This document shows positions 43,498 through 52,057 of a DNA stretch of 53,473 nucleotides, piece after piece. Origin of the DNA: Anaerolineaceae bacterium (lineage in GTDB: Bacteria > Chloroflexota > Anaerolineae > Anaerolineales > Anaerolineaceae). The position numbers and the translations under genes were made by a program. Under the pieces are notes generated by a model that saw only the letters and a program-made list of their open reading frames with translations, was not told the DNA's origin and ran no database searches. The DNA lies in NCBI GenBank assembly GCA_002702705.1, contig PABH01000011.1:1-53473 (forward strand). Reading direction: 5' to 3'. Each line of letters opens with the position of its first letter. Position 1 is the first letter of the stretch.

Positions 43498-43824
43498 ATG
43501 GAAATTCAATTACTTTACTTTGATGACTGTCCTTCATGGCAAAACGCACTATCGAACCTGCGTACAGTGCTGAAAGAAATGGATTTGAATATTGAAATCA
43601 ATCTACGTGAAGTGAAATCAGATAAAGAAGCGCAGGAGACAAAATTCCTCGGATCGCCCTCTTTCCAATTAAATGGTCAGGATTTCTGGCATGAAGAAAG
43701 ACCATCTTATTGGATGAACTGCCGGGTTTATATAACTCCTGAGGGCTTGAAAGGTTGGCCTACCATAGAAATGTTTCGTCAAAAATTGGTGGAACTAATC
43801 ACAGATAAGGAAAATATAAAATGA
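43498..43824 (+). CDS. Small thioredoxin-fold protein
   Basis: A 108-residue protein with the thioredoxin-like layout MEIQLLYFDDCPSWQNAL and FLGSPSFQLNGQDF, but with a single cysteine where CxxC would be, and another in NCRVY. Similar short proteins sit in mercury- and copper-resistance clusters; a thiol-metal transfer role is plausible, not shown. The start at 43498 lies eight bases after the copA stop with GAGG upstream. Its stop overlaps the next start as ATGA, so all three genes are in one operon. Confidence 0.75.
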   Translation: MEIQLLYFDDCPSWQNALSNLRTVLKEMDLNIEINLREVKSDKEAQETKFLGSPSFQLNGQDFWHEERPSYWMNCRVYITPEGLKGWPTIEMFRQKLVELITDKENIK

Positions 43825-44198
43825 ACACAATTCAAATTGCAGTTAGCCTTGGAGGACTTGTCCTAAGTTTATTTATCGTTTGGTTTTTTTGGTTAGCACC
43901 AAAAGGGCAAATGCGGGTTTCAGCCAGTTCCAGCGGTGTTCAGGAAGTAGCAATCACAGTAAAAGGCGGTTATACCCCTGATATTATCGTGGTTAAAGCC
44001 GGTCAGCCGCTTCGAATGCGTTTTACGCGTCAAGAGAGTTCTTCCTGTTCTGAAATGGTGCTTTTACCGGACTTTAACCAAAGTGCAAAATTGCCGGAAG
44101 GTGAGGAAGTATCAATTGAATTTACCCCAGAAAAACCCGGCGAGTATGGGTTTCAATGCCAAATGGGAATGCTGCCCGGAAAGTTGATCGTAGAGTAA
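43821..44198 (+). CDS. Membrane-anchored cupredoxin
   Basis: One N-terminal helix and a cupredoxin_1-type domain of about 90 residues: VAITVKGGYTPDIIVVKAGQPLRM, SSCSEMVLLPDF and EYGFQCQMGMLPGKLIV. Potential copper ligands are Cys in SSCSEM, Cys in QCQMGM and nearby methionines; the usual type 1 histidines are not at their normal places. It resembles the small cupredoxins that follow CopA in Gram-positive and Chloroflexota copper operons. Translationally coupled to the thioredoxin-fold gene. Confidence 0.82.
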   Translation: MNTIQIAVSLGGLVLSLFIVWFFWLAPKGQMRVSASSSGVQEVAITVKGGYTPDIIVVKAGQPLRMRFTRQESSSCSEMVLLPDFNQSAKLPEGEEVSIEFTPEKPGEYGFQCQMGMLPGKLIVE

Positions 44199-44227
44199 AC
44201 ATATTTAATAAATAATTTGGCATTCAT

Positions 44228-44282
44228 CTTTACAGTAACTTCACATATTCTTTATAAGGTGTTTGAACTTAATGGGTATGAT
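44228..44282 (+). promoter_or_regulatory. Four-box 11-bp-phased promoter (site D)
   Basis: Boxes start at 44228 (CTTTACA), 44239 (CTTCACA), 44250 (CTTTATA) and 44261 (GTTTGAA, degenerate); the -10 TATGAT starts at 44277, 16 bp after the last box start. The transcript would carry an untranslated leader of about 120 bases before the DUF302 gene. Confidence 0.75.
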
Positions 44283-44411
44283 GAAGATGTAACAGGCATC
44301 TTTTTAATAAGTGTAGAATTGGGTGTTTTCGGATGGTCACACACCTTAACACACCATCTTTATTGAGAAGATGCGCAAACATTAAAATAATCAAAAAAGG
44401 AGAAATTAATA

Positions 44412-44819
44412 ATGAAAAAAACATCAGAAAATTTTGCTTACTACACAGAACTTAATATGGATTACGAACAAGCCGTAGAAAAAGTCACGGCGGCACTTAA
44501 AAAAGAAGGCTTTGGTGTATTAACTAATATTGATATGCAAGCAACCCTTAAACAGAAGTTGGATGTCGATTTCAGAAAGTATGCTATTCTAGGCGCCTGT
44601 AATCCACCACTGGCTTACCAATCACTCAAAACCCAATTAAACATAGGGCTTCTGCTGCCGTGCAATGTGATCGTATACGAGGAAGATAACGGCAGTGTCG
44701 TCGTCGAAATATTAGACCCGATAAGAATGATGGATGTAGTTGAAAACCCGGATTTAGAGCCTGTTGCTCAGGATGCACAGAGCCGGTTACAGCGTGTGAT
44801 TAATCAATTAGGTACTTAG
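44412..44819 (+). CDS. DUF302 protein
   Basis: The 135-residue cytoplasmic protein matches DUF302: YEQAVEKVTAALKKEGFGVLTNIDMQ near the start, and ILGACNPPLAYQ and NIGLLLPCNVIVYE, with the two conserved cysteines. DUF302 proteins are frequent in metal and redox clusters of bacteria and archaea; no function is proven. AAAGGAG precedes the ATG. It shares its transcript, started at site D, with the CopB-like ATPase 111 bases downstream. Confidence 0.85.
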   Translation: MKKTSENFAYYTELNMDYEQAVEKVTAALKKEGFGVLTNIDMQATLKQKLDVDFRKYAILGACNPPLAYQSLKTQLNIGLLLPCNVIVYEEDNGSVVVEILDPIRMMDVVENPDLEPVAQDAQSRLQRVINQLGT

Positions 44820-44930
44820 AAATAATTATACGTAGAATTTTTTTTAAGAAATTCAAATTGTAAAATGAAATCACTACCACGATATTGCGTATTAAGTCAA
44901 TTTTGTAATTAAACAGGGACAGGAGTAAAA

Positions 44931-47087
44931 ATGGAAGAGTCACATGAACACAAACACCCATCCGAACACAATCAAACAGAAACGGGGACAAATCACTCAG
45001 AGAAAATGGGCACTCATCAGATGGAGCACAATGCTCATTCCGAAGGTCATAAAAACCATGATATGAAGAATGAAGACCACAACGGAGAAGATCATAGCGG
45101 CCACGTGGATCATAGTGGGCATGAACAAATGTTCCGCAAAAAGTTCTGGGTCTCCCTGATCCTTTCCATCCCCGTATTATTTTTTAGCTCTTCAATCCAG
45201 ACCTGGTTGGGTTATAACGCACCGGAATTTCCAGGCAGTACCTGGATCACCCCGGTTTTTGCAGTGGTTGTCTTTTTATATGGCGGGATGCCCTTTTTAA
45301 AAATGGCAGTCCCCGAAATAAAAAATCGCCAACCGGGCATGATGACCCTGATTTCACTGGCAATAAGCGTGGCTTTCGTTTACAGCTTGGCGGCGCTGTT
45401 TCTACCCACCAGTGTCACCTTCTTTTGGGAACTGGTCACCCTGATTGATATCATGCTTTTAGGACACTGGATCGAAATGCGCAGTATACGTCAGGCTTCA
45501 GGAGCTTTGAATGAACTAGCACGCTTAATGCCGGACACCGCCGAACGAATCCTGCCAGATGGCAATACGGAAACCGTTAACATACGTCAATTACAGAATG
45601 ATGATTTGGTTTTAGTACGCCCAGGGACGAATGTGCCGGCGGATGGTGAGGTGCATGGTGGTGAATCGGATGTAAATGAAGCCATGTTGACCGGGGAATC
45701 ACTGCCGGTAAAAAAGCGGGTGGGGGATAAGGTAATTGCGGGAACAATCAATGGCGATGGAAGCCTGCGGGTAAAAATAACTGCTACTGGCGACCAAACC
45801 GCTCTGGCAGGTATTATGCGCCTGGTAGAGCAAGCTCAGCAAAGCAAATCCAAAACCCAGATTCTGGCGGACAAAGCAGCTGGCTGGTTATTTTACGTAG
45901 CGTTGGGTGTGGCTGCCATTACGGCAGTGGCATGGACAATCGCAGTTGGGTTTAATGTGGAGGTTATTGCCCGCATTGCCACTGTTCTCGTTATCGCCTG
46001 CCCGCATGCCTTGGGGCTTGCTGTGCCTCTGGTAGTAGCTATTACCACGGCGATGGGTGCCAAGAACGGTATTTTGGTGCGCGATCGTTTGGCGCTTGAA
46101 AAAGCCCGCCAGATTAATATGATTGTTTTTGATAAAACCGGTACGCTCACCGAAGGCAAGTTTGGTGTTGTAGCTATTCAAACTGTTGAAAATGTAACCG
46201 AAGAAGAAGCCTTAGCATTGACTGCCGCTATTGAAGGTGATTCAGAACATACCATTGCGCGTGGGATTCGTAATTCTGCTGAAGAAAGAAAACTTTCTTT
46301 ACCAGTCATCACGGGTTTTGAAGCGATCAAGGGGCGGGGCGTAAAAGCCATTTATAACGATCATGCTGTCTACGTCGGTGGTCCACGCTTATTGGAAATG
46401 CTTAAAATAGATTTGCCCAAAAATATTGCTGAATTTGAACAGCAAACCAGTCAAAAAGGTCAAAGCGTTGTAAACCTGGTGGAAGAAGGTGCACGCGGCA
46501 CGCGTGTAATTGCTGCTTTCGCATTAGCAGACGTTATCCGAGCAGAAAGTAAGGCTGCCATTCAAAAACTACATGAGATGAAGATTGAAGTAGCCATGCT
46601 GACGGGTGACAGCCAGGCAGTAGCGAAAACCGTTGCGGATGAACTGGGGATTGATACCTATTTCGCTGAAGTTTTACCTGAACATAAAGATCAAAAGATC
46701 ATGGAACTCCAAAAACAGGGAAAAAGTGTTGCGATGGTTGGCGATGGGGTTAACGATGCCCCGGCGCTCACTCGCGCAGACGTGGGTATCGCCATCGGCA
46801 GTGGCACTGACGTTGCTATTGAATCAGCTGGAATTATTCTGGTGAAAAGCAATCCGATGGATGTAGTTAAAATTTTCGACCTGAGCCGAGCTAGTTACAG
46901 AAAAATGATTCAGAATCTTATCTGGGCTGCGGGGTACAACATTGTTGCTTTACCGTTAGCAGCCGGCGTATTAGCACCAATTGGCATTTTGCTTTCTCCA
47001 GCTATGGGTGCTGTACTTATGTCGCTCAGCACGGTGATCGTTGCAATCAATGCCCAATTGCTGCGCGGGCACAAATTGGCAGCATAA
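44931..47087 (+). CDS. copB: CopB-type (CPH) P1B-3 ATPase
   Basis: The 718-residue protein has a His- and Met-rich N-terminus of about 65 residues ([27 protein letters not shown]) and no HMA domain. The core has the ion-path motif [12 protein letters not shown], with CPH instead of CPC, the phosphorylated Asp in [14 protein letters not shown] and [13 protein letters not shown] marks the P1B-3 (CopB) subgroup, linked to Cu(II)/Ag transport, in contrast with the CPC-type CopA 1.4 kb upstream. AGGAG precedes the ATG. Confidence 0.93.
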   Translation: MEESHEHKHPSEHNQTETGTNHSEKMGTHQMEHNAHSEGHKNHDMKNEDHNGEDHSGHVDHSGHEQMFRKKFWVSLILSIPVLFFSSSIQTWLGYNAPEFPGSTWITPVFAVVVFLYGGMPFLKMAVPEIKNRQPGMMTLISLAISVAFVYSLAALFLPTSVTFFWELVTLIDIMLLGHWIEMRSIRQASGALNELARLMPDTAERILPDGNTETVNIRQLQNDDLVLVRPGTNVPADGEVHGGESDVNEAMLTGESLPVKKRVGDKVIAGTINGDGSLRVKITATGDQTALAGIMRLVEQAQQSKSKTQILADKAAGWLFYVALGVAAITAVAWTIAVGFNVEVIARIATVLVIACPHALGLAVPLVVAITTAMGAKNGILVRDRLALEKARQINMIVFDKTGTLTEGKFGVVAIQTVENVTEEEALALTAAIEGDSEHTIARGIRNSAEERKLSLPVITGFEAIKGRGVKAIYNDHAVYVGGPRLLEMLKIDLPKNIAEFEQQTSQKGQSVVNLVEEGARGTRVIAAFALADVIRAESKAAIQKLHEMKIEVAMLTGDSQAVAKTVADELGIDTYFAEVLPEHKDQKIMELQKQGKSVAMVGDGVNDAPALTRADVGIAIGSGTDVAIESAGIILVKSNPMDVVKIFDLSRASYRKMIQNLIWAAGYNIVALPLAAGVLAPIGILLSPAMGAVLMSLSTVIVAINAQLLRGHKLAA

Positions 47088-47181
47088 GAAATCTATTATG
47101 AGGAATTTGATTTGAGAAATTTTGGATGGAATCAAAATGGAGATAAATCAAGTTTTCATTGTGGTTACCTATTACCAATTT

Positions 47182-47236
47182 CTTTACAAATTCTTTAACC
47201 AGACTTTAAATCAACTTTATGTTGGTTTTATATAAT
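47182..47236 (+). promoter_or_regulatory. Four-box 11-bp-phased promoter (site C)
   Basis: The clearest example: CTTTACA, CTTTAAC, CTTTAAA and CTTTATG start at 47182, 47193, 47204 and 47215, exactly 11 bp apart, and a consensus TATAAT starts at 47231, 16 bp after the last. It drives the SHOCT gene at 47273 and rules out the in-frame start codon at 47219, which lies upstream of the -10. Confidence 0.85.
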
Positions 47237-47272
47237 GAATTTACAAATAAAGACTTAAAAAGGAGAAATACC

Positions 47273-47470
47273 ATGATGGGATTTGGTTTAATTTTTACTC
47301 TACTAATTTTTGGATTGATTGCCTATGCAATTGGTTGGAGACCGGAGATTCTATTTCGAGAGAAGTCTAGCGAATATTCTTTAACGCCCCTAGAAATAAT
47401 AAAAGCTCGTTACGCACGGGGTGAAATTAGTAAAGAAGAATTTCAACTCTTGTTAAGGGATCTGAATTAA
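47273..47470 (+). CDS. Short membrane protein with C-terminal SHOCT domain
   Basis: 65 residues: one transmembrane helix (GFGLIFTLLIFGLIAYAIGW), a short linker and a SHOCT motif (PLEIIKARYARGEISKEEFQLLLRDL). AGGAG lies eight bases before the ATG at 47273. It is a paralogue of the SHOCT pair at 7.7-8.2 kb and shares with it the four-box type of promoter, so all three may be produced together. A long inverted repeat with a T-run follows. Confidence 0.8.
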   Translation: MMGFGLIFTLLIFGLIAYAIGWRPEILFREKSSEYSLTPLEIIKARYARGEISKEEFQLLLRDLN

Positions 47471-47513
47471 CAATGTGCTTCATATATCCGATTTAAATAT
47501 AGTCGGAATGGAT

Positions 47514-47577
47514 GGAAACGCTAATCCAAAAAATGAAATTTCAGATAATAGCACTCATCAGATCGATTAGCGTTTCC
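47514..47577 (+). terminator. Long-loop inverted repeat with T-run
   Basis: GGAAACGCTAATC at 47514-47526 is perfectly repeated in inverse at 47565-47577, and TCCACAATTTTTTATT follows. The 38-base loop is longer than usual for an intrinsic terminator. It is a plausible terminator for the SHOCT gene. From here to 47752 nothing else is recognised. Confidence 0.55.
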
Positions 47578-47761
47578 TCCACAATTTTTTATTCCATTTG
47601 ATATGGCAAAGGGAATTTATACAAATGAAATTCTAGTTCTCCATATAAAAACCTTAAATTATGCCTTTTTTGCCATAAGAACTTAATCCAATGTTTTGAG
47701 TCATATAAATAGTCTGCCAGTTTTTTTTGACTTCTAGTCCGGGTTAAAAGCTTTGAAGTGT

Positions 47762-48475
47762 ATGAAAATTCTGGTGTACGAAAAACTAATATTTGAGAGG
47801 ATTTATTCTCCAGTGAATAAAAAACACATTAAAACATTCGAACCAAATCCTGAAAATATCAACAGAAAAGTTAACCCAACGGAACGTCGTTATAACCGGA
47901 TTGCACCATTTTACGATCTAATGGAATGGGTTACCGAGCGATCAGTATTTCAGACATGGCGCAATGACCTTTGGTCACGCGTACCCCCCGGAAAAGTCTT
48001 GGAAGTAGGTGTTGGGACAGGAAAGAATATCCCATATTATCCAAAAGGCGCTGACGTTACGGCAATCGACCTTAGTGAAGGAATGCTCACAAAGGCTAAA
48101 GAAAGGGAAAAATCATTGGAAGTAAAGGTGGATCTGAAACATATGGATGTTCAAAGCCTTTCATTTCCTGATAATACTTTTGATACTGCCGTTGCAACAT
48201 TTGTGTTCTGTTCCGTACCGCTTCCTGTAAGAGGACTGCAGGAACTAAACAGAGTAGTAAAATCGAGCGGCGATATATGGCTTTTAGAACATGTGCGGAT
48301 TAATAAACCCTTGATTGGTTCCTTAATGGATGCTGCAAATCCGCTGATTGTACGCATGATGGGTGCGAACATTAACCGTCGGACCGTAGAAAACATAAAA
48401 AATTCCGGTTTGCAAATTGTGAATGTGGAAAGTCTGAAAGGTGACCTGGTTAAATTGATCCATATCCGCGCGTAG
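47762..48475 (+). CDS. SAM-dependent methyltransferase (UbiE/Methyltransf_11-like)
   Basis: Class I methyltransferase with motif I VLEVGVGTGKNIPYY, the acidic post-I residue in VTAIDLSEGML, and DTAVATFVFCSVP and LLEHVRI later. The region before residue 30 is not conserved-looking, so the true start may be a GTG near 47812 rather than the ATG at 47762. The PxxxYNRIAPFYDLMEW segment is typical of UbiE-like and phospholipid N-methyltransferases. Substrate unknown. It has no operon partner in the same direction close by. Confidence 0.8.
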   Translation: MKILVYEKLIFERIYSPVNKKHIKTFEPNPENINRKVNPTERRYNRIAPFYDLMEWVTERSVFQTWRNDLWSRVPPGKVLEVGVGTGKNIPYYPKGADVTAIDLSEGMLTKAKEREKSLEVKVDLKHMDVQSLSFPDNTFDTAVATFVFCSVPLPVRGLQELNRVVKSSGDIWLLEHVRINKPLIGSLMDAANPLIVRMMGANINRRTVENIKNSGLQIVNVESLKGDLVKLIHIRA

Positions 48476-48624
48476 TTTGAAATTTATTTACTATTCAATT
48501 GTTTTGTTACTACCTTTGCTGCATAACGATCAGAATCATTTGTTTTTTTAGCCTAAATTCATACAGCCCATTCATTAAATGTTCCTGAGGGGTATGTTGA
48601 GTAATTCCATTTCTGGAAAAGGAG

Positions 48625-48658
48625 GCAAAACTGCCCATGCCTTTACCCGCAGTTTTGC
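48625..48658 (+). terminator. Hairpin in the gap between methyltransferase genes
   Basis: GCAAAACTGC at 48625-48634 pairs with GCAGTTTTGC at 48649-48658, followed by TCTTTC. It lies in a 320-base gap (48476-48795) in which a 68-codon frame is open but looks non-coding. Confidence 0.45.
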
Positions 48659-48795
48659 TCTTTCAGACTTAGCTGAAATAAATCATAATTTATTTAATAC
48701 AAGTTGTAGTCAGGATTCCAGTATGGAAAATACACCAGACAAGGATTTCTTATCAGTGAAACTCAAGACAAAATACATTTTGTGAGGTGATAATA

Positions 48796-49647
48796 ATGTA
48801 TAAAAAAATAACGCGATGGCTAGGATTGGTTTTTCTTTTGGATGGCGTGTTTACCCTTTTTTTTGGACGTAAATATATACGACTCTTCAATTCAGATGAT
48901 AAGGGTGGCCTATTTCATAGAATAATCTCCAGGTTGCTTGACCTGCCTGCCTGGCAATTGCGCGGCGGAGGTGCCATCGAAGCTGGCATGGGCGTGGCTT
49001 TACTAGGAAAATCGTCACTGGATGTTCCAACTTTTTATCGTCTTGTCGCCCGCGGATATGCTACCATTGATCCTGGCTGGCGAAATTGGTTTTATAAGGA
49101 AGCTCACCAGGAATTTGACCAGATGATATCTCAAGGTTTCCCGCGTGATGGAAAAATTTTGGATCTTGGATGCGGCGTCGGAGCGAATGTCGCAAGAATA
49201 ATCGATCTGCAGGTTCCTTTCAGTTCTTATACTGGCGTGGACCTTACCCCAGAAATGCTTGCTCAAGCAAAGATCAGATATGGTAAACTCCAAAATGTGC
49301 ATTTCCAACAATTGAATCTCATCAGTGATCCGCTTCCTGAAGGTCCTTATGATATGGTCATTTCTACATGGGTTTTCGAACACCTGCCAGACCCTGTTAA
49401 GGTTGCAAATAAGGCCTGGGAACAACTTAAACCAGGTGGACGCATGGTGCTTTTATTTGAAGCCAAGGCTGATTCGATGTTGAGCCGGATAATAAACCGC
49501 ATTTATCCCTTCTTTAGCGCTCATCTGGTTGAAAAGAAAGTGTATCGTTGTTTCCCGGGAGAGGTTATTTTAGAAAATCATTTTTCAGGCCCGCTCGGCG
49601 ACTTAGCACTCCTGGTTATCAAAAAAGCTGAAACCCCTAGCCGGTAA
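48796..49647 (+). CDS. SAM-dependent methyltransferase with hydrophobic N-terminus
   Basis: About 283 residues. The N-terminal 80 residues include a hydrophobic stretch (WLGLVFLLDGVFTLFFG) without a clear function. Then comes a class I methyltransferase fold: GKILDLGCGVGANVARI, YTGVDLTPEMLAQAK, PYDMVISTWVFEHLPDP and LKPGGRMVLLFE. GAGGTG seven bases upstream supports the ATG at 48796. It may act on a lipid or quinone at the membrane; no substrate can be read out. Confidence 0.8.
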   Translation: MYKKITRWLGLVFLLDGVFTLFFGRKYIRLFNSDDKGGLFHRIISRLLDLPAWQLRGGGAIEAGMGVALLGKSSLDVPTFYRLVARGYATIDPGWRNWFYKEAHQEFDQMISQGFPRDGKILDLGCGVGANVARIIDLQVPFSSYTGVDLTPEMLAQAKIRYGKLQNVHFQQLNLISDPLPEGPYDMVISTWVFEHLPDPVKVANKAWEQLKPGGRMVLLFEAKADSMLSRIINRIYPFFSAHLVEKKVYRCFPGEVILENHFSGPLGDLALLVIKKAETPSR

Positions 49648-49902
49648 ACAGGTGAGCAGAAAATTAATGGTGCAAAACCGGTATCGATCAACTATAAGCG
49701 CGTATAACTTAGTTTTGATTGGATCAACATGAGCCGACCTATTTTTCCGGCGGATATTCTGATTAAAGGAGCGACTACTCGAATTCTTGTTGAGAGTATT
49801 TTGGCAGTCGGTTTTGATTCCCCATATGTTACAGTGCTTTTTATTGGTATTTTTATTCATCGCTTATAATGCTGACTTCTGAAAAAAATTAAGTAGATTG
49901 GA

Positions 49903-50799
49903 ATGCGAAAAATACTGCCTGTACTGGGAATAAGTCTGATCTATGCCCTTTGTTATACTGCTATCAAGTTAGGTTTGAAATATTCACCCCCATTGATTTT
50001 TGGTGGATTACGGGCATTAATCGGAGGTCTCGCCTTACTTGGCATTTTACTGACCCTTAGACAACCGATTTTGCTGGACAGGCGGGATTTGGGAATAGTT
50101 TTCTTGATAGGGTTGATCTCGACAACTATTAATTTTGGAGCTATGTTTCTCAGCCCAGGTTTTACCAATGCGGGAATTGCATCTGTATTAGGGAATCTAC
50201 AGCCGCTAGCAGCGTTGCTTTTGGCTGCCATTTTTCTCGGTGAGCGTCTGATAATCTCGAAAATTGCAGCACTGCTTTTCGGTACTGCAGGAGTTATCCT
50301 GATCGCTTTTCCTGCTTTTTCCGGTCGTTCCGTGTATGGAATTAATGGAAGTCTGCTGGCATTATCTGCCTCAATTAGTTCCGCCATTGGAAGTATCCTG
50401 GTCAAAAAATATATTCTGAAAACCAACCTACTGCGCTTTGCAGCTTGGCAGCTTATCTTCGGGAGCATGCCTCTTCTTGCAGTTTCTGTTATATTTGAGC
50501 CGGTGAGGATAATTGAATGGACACCGGTTTTTCTCGGATTACTGCTCTTTTTAGCAATCGTGGGAACAACTGTGGTGACGGCAGTTTGGTATTGGCTGCT
50601 TAGAAAACAAGAGGTGGGATATTTAACCCAATTCCTTTTCTTAACACCTTTGTTCGGATTAGGGATCGCAGCATTGGTTTTCAATGAACGATTGAGTTTG
50701 TTGGCAAGTACGGGGGTTATCTTTATCCTGGTTGGAATTACGATTGTCGCAAGAAATCCTAAAAAGCATTCTCAGGCTGATCAGATGAAGCATTTTTGA
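49903..50799 (+). CDS. EamA/DMT-family transporter
   Basis: A 298-residue protein with ten transmembrane helices in two EamA repeats (GISLIYALCYTAIKLGLKYSPP; LALSASISSAIGSILVKKYIL). Unlike the family member at 33959 it has no His-rich tail. EamA transporters move amino acids or other metabolites; the substrate cannot be predicted. No strong ribosome binding site is visible before the ATG. Confidence 0.85.
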   Translation: MRKILPVLGISLIYALCYTAIKLGLKYSPPLIFGGLRALIGGLALLGILLTLRQPILLDRRDLGIVFLIGLISTTINFGAMFLSPGFTNAGIASVLGNLQPLAALLLAAIFLGERLIISKIAALLFGTAGVILIAFPAFSGRSVYGINGSLLALSASISSAIGSILVKKYILKTNLLRFAAWQLIFGSMPLLAVSVIFEPVRIIEWTPVFLGLLLFLAIVGTTVVTAVWYWLLRKQEVGYLTQFLFLTPLFGLGIAALVFNERLSLLASTGVIFILVGITIVARNPKKHSQADQMKHF

Positions 50800-51195
50800 C
50801 AATTGAGGATCATTTACGTTTCTCAGCTCAGCGCGTGTTGGAAGGACCTTCGAACAAAAACCAACAACAATATTTCGGAAGGACAATCAATCGGGTTGTT
50901 TTTTTCATAAACTACAAAACATCACCTTTCAATCGGTACCATAACCATCCAATCAAACAACTAATTCCACTTTTTGTTAAGGTCCTATTTTTGGCGTTCC
51001 AACTCTAAAATCAAGTTAATTACCCTAAGTATTGAGTAAATTGCCCCCAAAGTCTATTTAAAAGTCAATCTACTGAGGCGGATTGTTGTGGTTTGGTCTA
51101 CAGAATGTTTGTATGCAGTTACTCTATTGTAATAATCGGCCATTGTGGTTCTCAAAAACCTACAAGATATTTATAATTATTTTTAGAGGAAGCTC
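50800..51195. other. Intergenic region without recognised content
   Basis: About 400 AT-rich bases between the EamA gene and the HEPN/MNT pair. A 70-codon plus-strand frame (50796-51008) looks non-coding. AGAGGAAGCTC just before 51196 is the ribosome binding site of the next gene. I see no repeats or RNA genes. Confidence 0.5.
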
Positions 51196-51495
51196 ATGAA
51201 TTTCGATCAAATTCGACAATTTGCCCCACAATTATTCAAGATCGCTCAAAAACACGGCATTTCAAAGATCTATGTGTTTGGGTCGATTGCTCGTGGGAAT
51301 AGCACGACTGAAAGTGACGTAGATTTTCTGGTCGAAATGCAAGAGGGGGGATCCCTGTTTGGCATTGCCGGGTTTGGTTATGAAGCTGAAAAATTATTGG
51401 GAATTCGAGTAGACGTCGTGCCGCTGTCAACCCTTTCCCTTGTTAGCGACCGGGAGTTTGTTACCAATATTCAAAAAGAAGCCATTGCCTTATGA
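51196..51495 (+). CDS. mntA: MNT-type nucleotidyltransferase antitoxin
   Basis: 99 residues with the minimal nucleotidyltransferase signature: VFGSIARGNSTTESDVDFLVE, matching G-S-X10-D-X-D, and a third acidic residue in IRVDVVPL. In type VII toxin-antitoxin systems this protein adds AMP to a tyrosine of the partner HEPN ribonuclease and so inactivates it. Its stop overlaps the start of the HEPN gene as ATGA. AGAGGAAG precedes the ATG. Confidence 0.9.
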   Translation: MNFDQIRQFAPQLFKIAQKHGISKIYVFGSIARGNSTTESDVDFLVEMQEGGSLFGIAGFGYEAEKLLGIRVDVVPLSTLSLVSDREFVTNIQKEAIAL

Positions 51496-51827
51496 AAAGC
51501 ACAACAAAGCTTCTTCATGATATGCTACAGGGAATCGAAGCGATAGAGACCTATGCGGTTCCATCGTATGATGCATTCCTGACAGATGAAAAAACGCAGG
51601 ATGCGTTCATGTATAACCTCATTATTCTGGGGGAAGCGGCAAATCAAATTCCTGATGATTTTCAAACAAAATACCCTGAAATTCCATGGTCATCTGCCAT
51701 TGGAACAAGAAATGTCATTGTACATGGCTATGATCAGGTAAAGCTGCAGATTGTTTGGGACATTATCGAGAAAAATCTAAAACTGTTGAAGGTCGATCTG
51801 CTTAAGATCATCCATAGCAATGAATAG
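51492..51827 (+). CDS. hepT: HEPN ribonuclease toxin (DUF86 family)
   Basis: 111 helical residues with the HEPN motif R-X4-H-X-Y as RNVIVHGY, where Arg and His form the RNase site and Tyr is the residue AMPylated by MntA. Segments NLIILGEAANQIP and VWDIIEKNLKLL are typical of the DUF86 family. It is translationally coupled to the antitoxin. The pair is a type VII system of the HepT/MntA kind and may indicate a mobile or accessory region. Confidence 0.9.
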   Translation: MKSTTKLLHDMLQGIEAIETYAVPSYDAFLTDEKTQDAFMYNLIILGEAANQIPDDFQTKYPEIPWSSAIGTRNVIVHGYDQVKLQIVWDIIEKNLKLLKVDLLKIIHSNE

Positions 51828-52057
51828 ACTTTGCTTCGATCGTTCTTCCCACCATTAAATCGAGAATTTACAGCTAAAAAGATTCTTCCAGAGACCCGTT
51901 GAATTTCGACATGATAATTGATCGACGTTGAGGTTCTAAGAATTCCAATTTCGCCAGATCAGGCGCAATAAAATATCATTCGGGTGTTGTTGATTGTTTA
52001 CAACCATGCTTATATCACGCGGTAAATCAGCATGGTTGTAATAGAATCCTCGCCAAG

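Noticed and set aside
48579-48785. 68-codon plus-strand frame as a small gene
   Set aside because: No ribosome binding site, no domain-like composition, and it spans a terminator-like hairpin.
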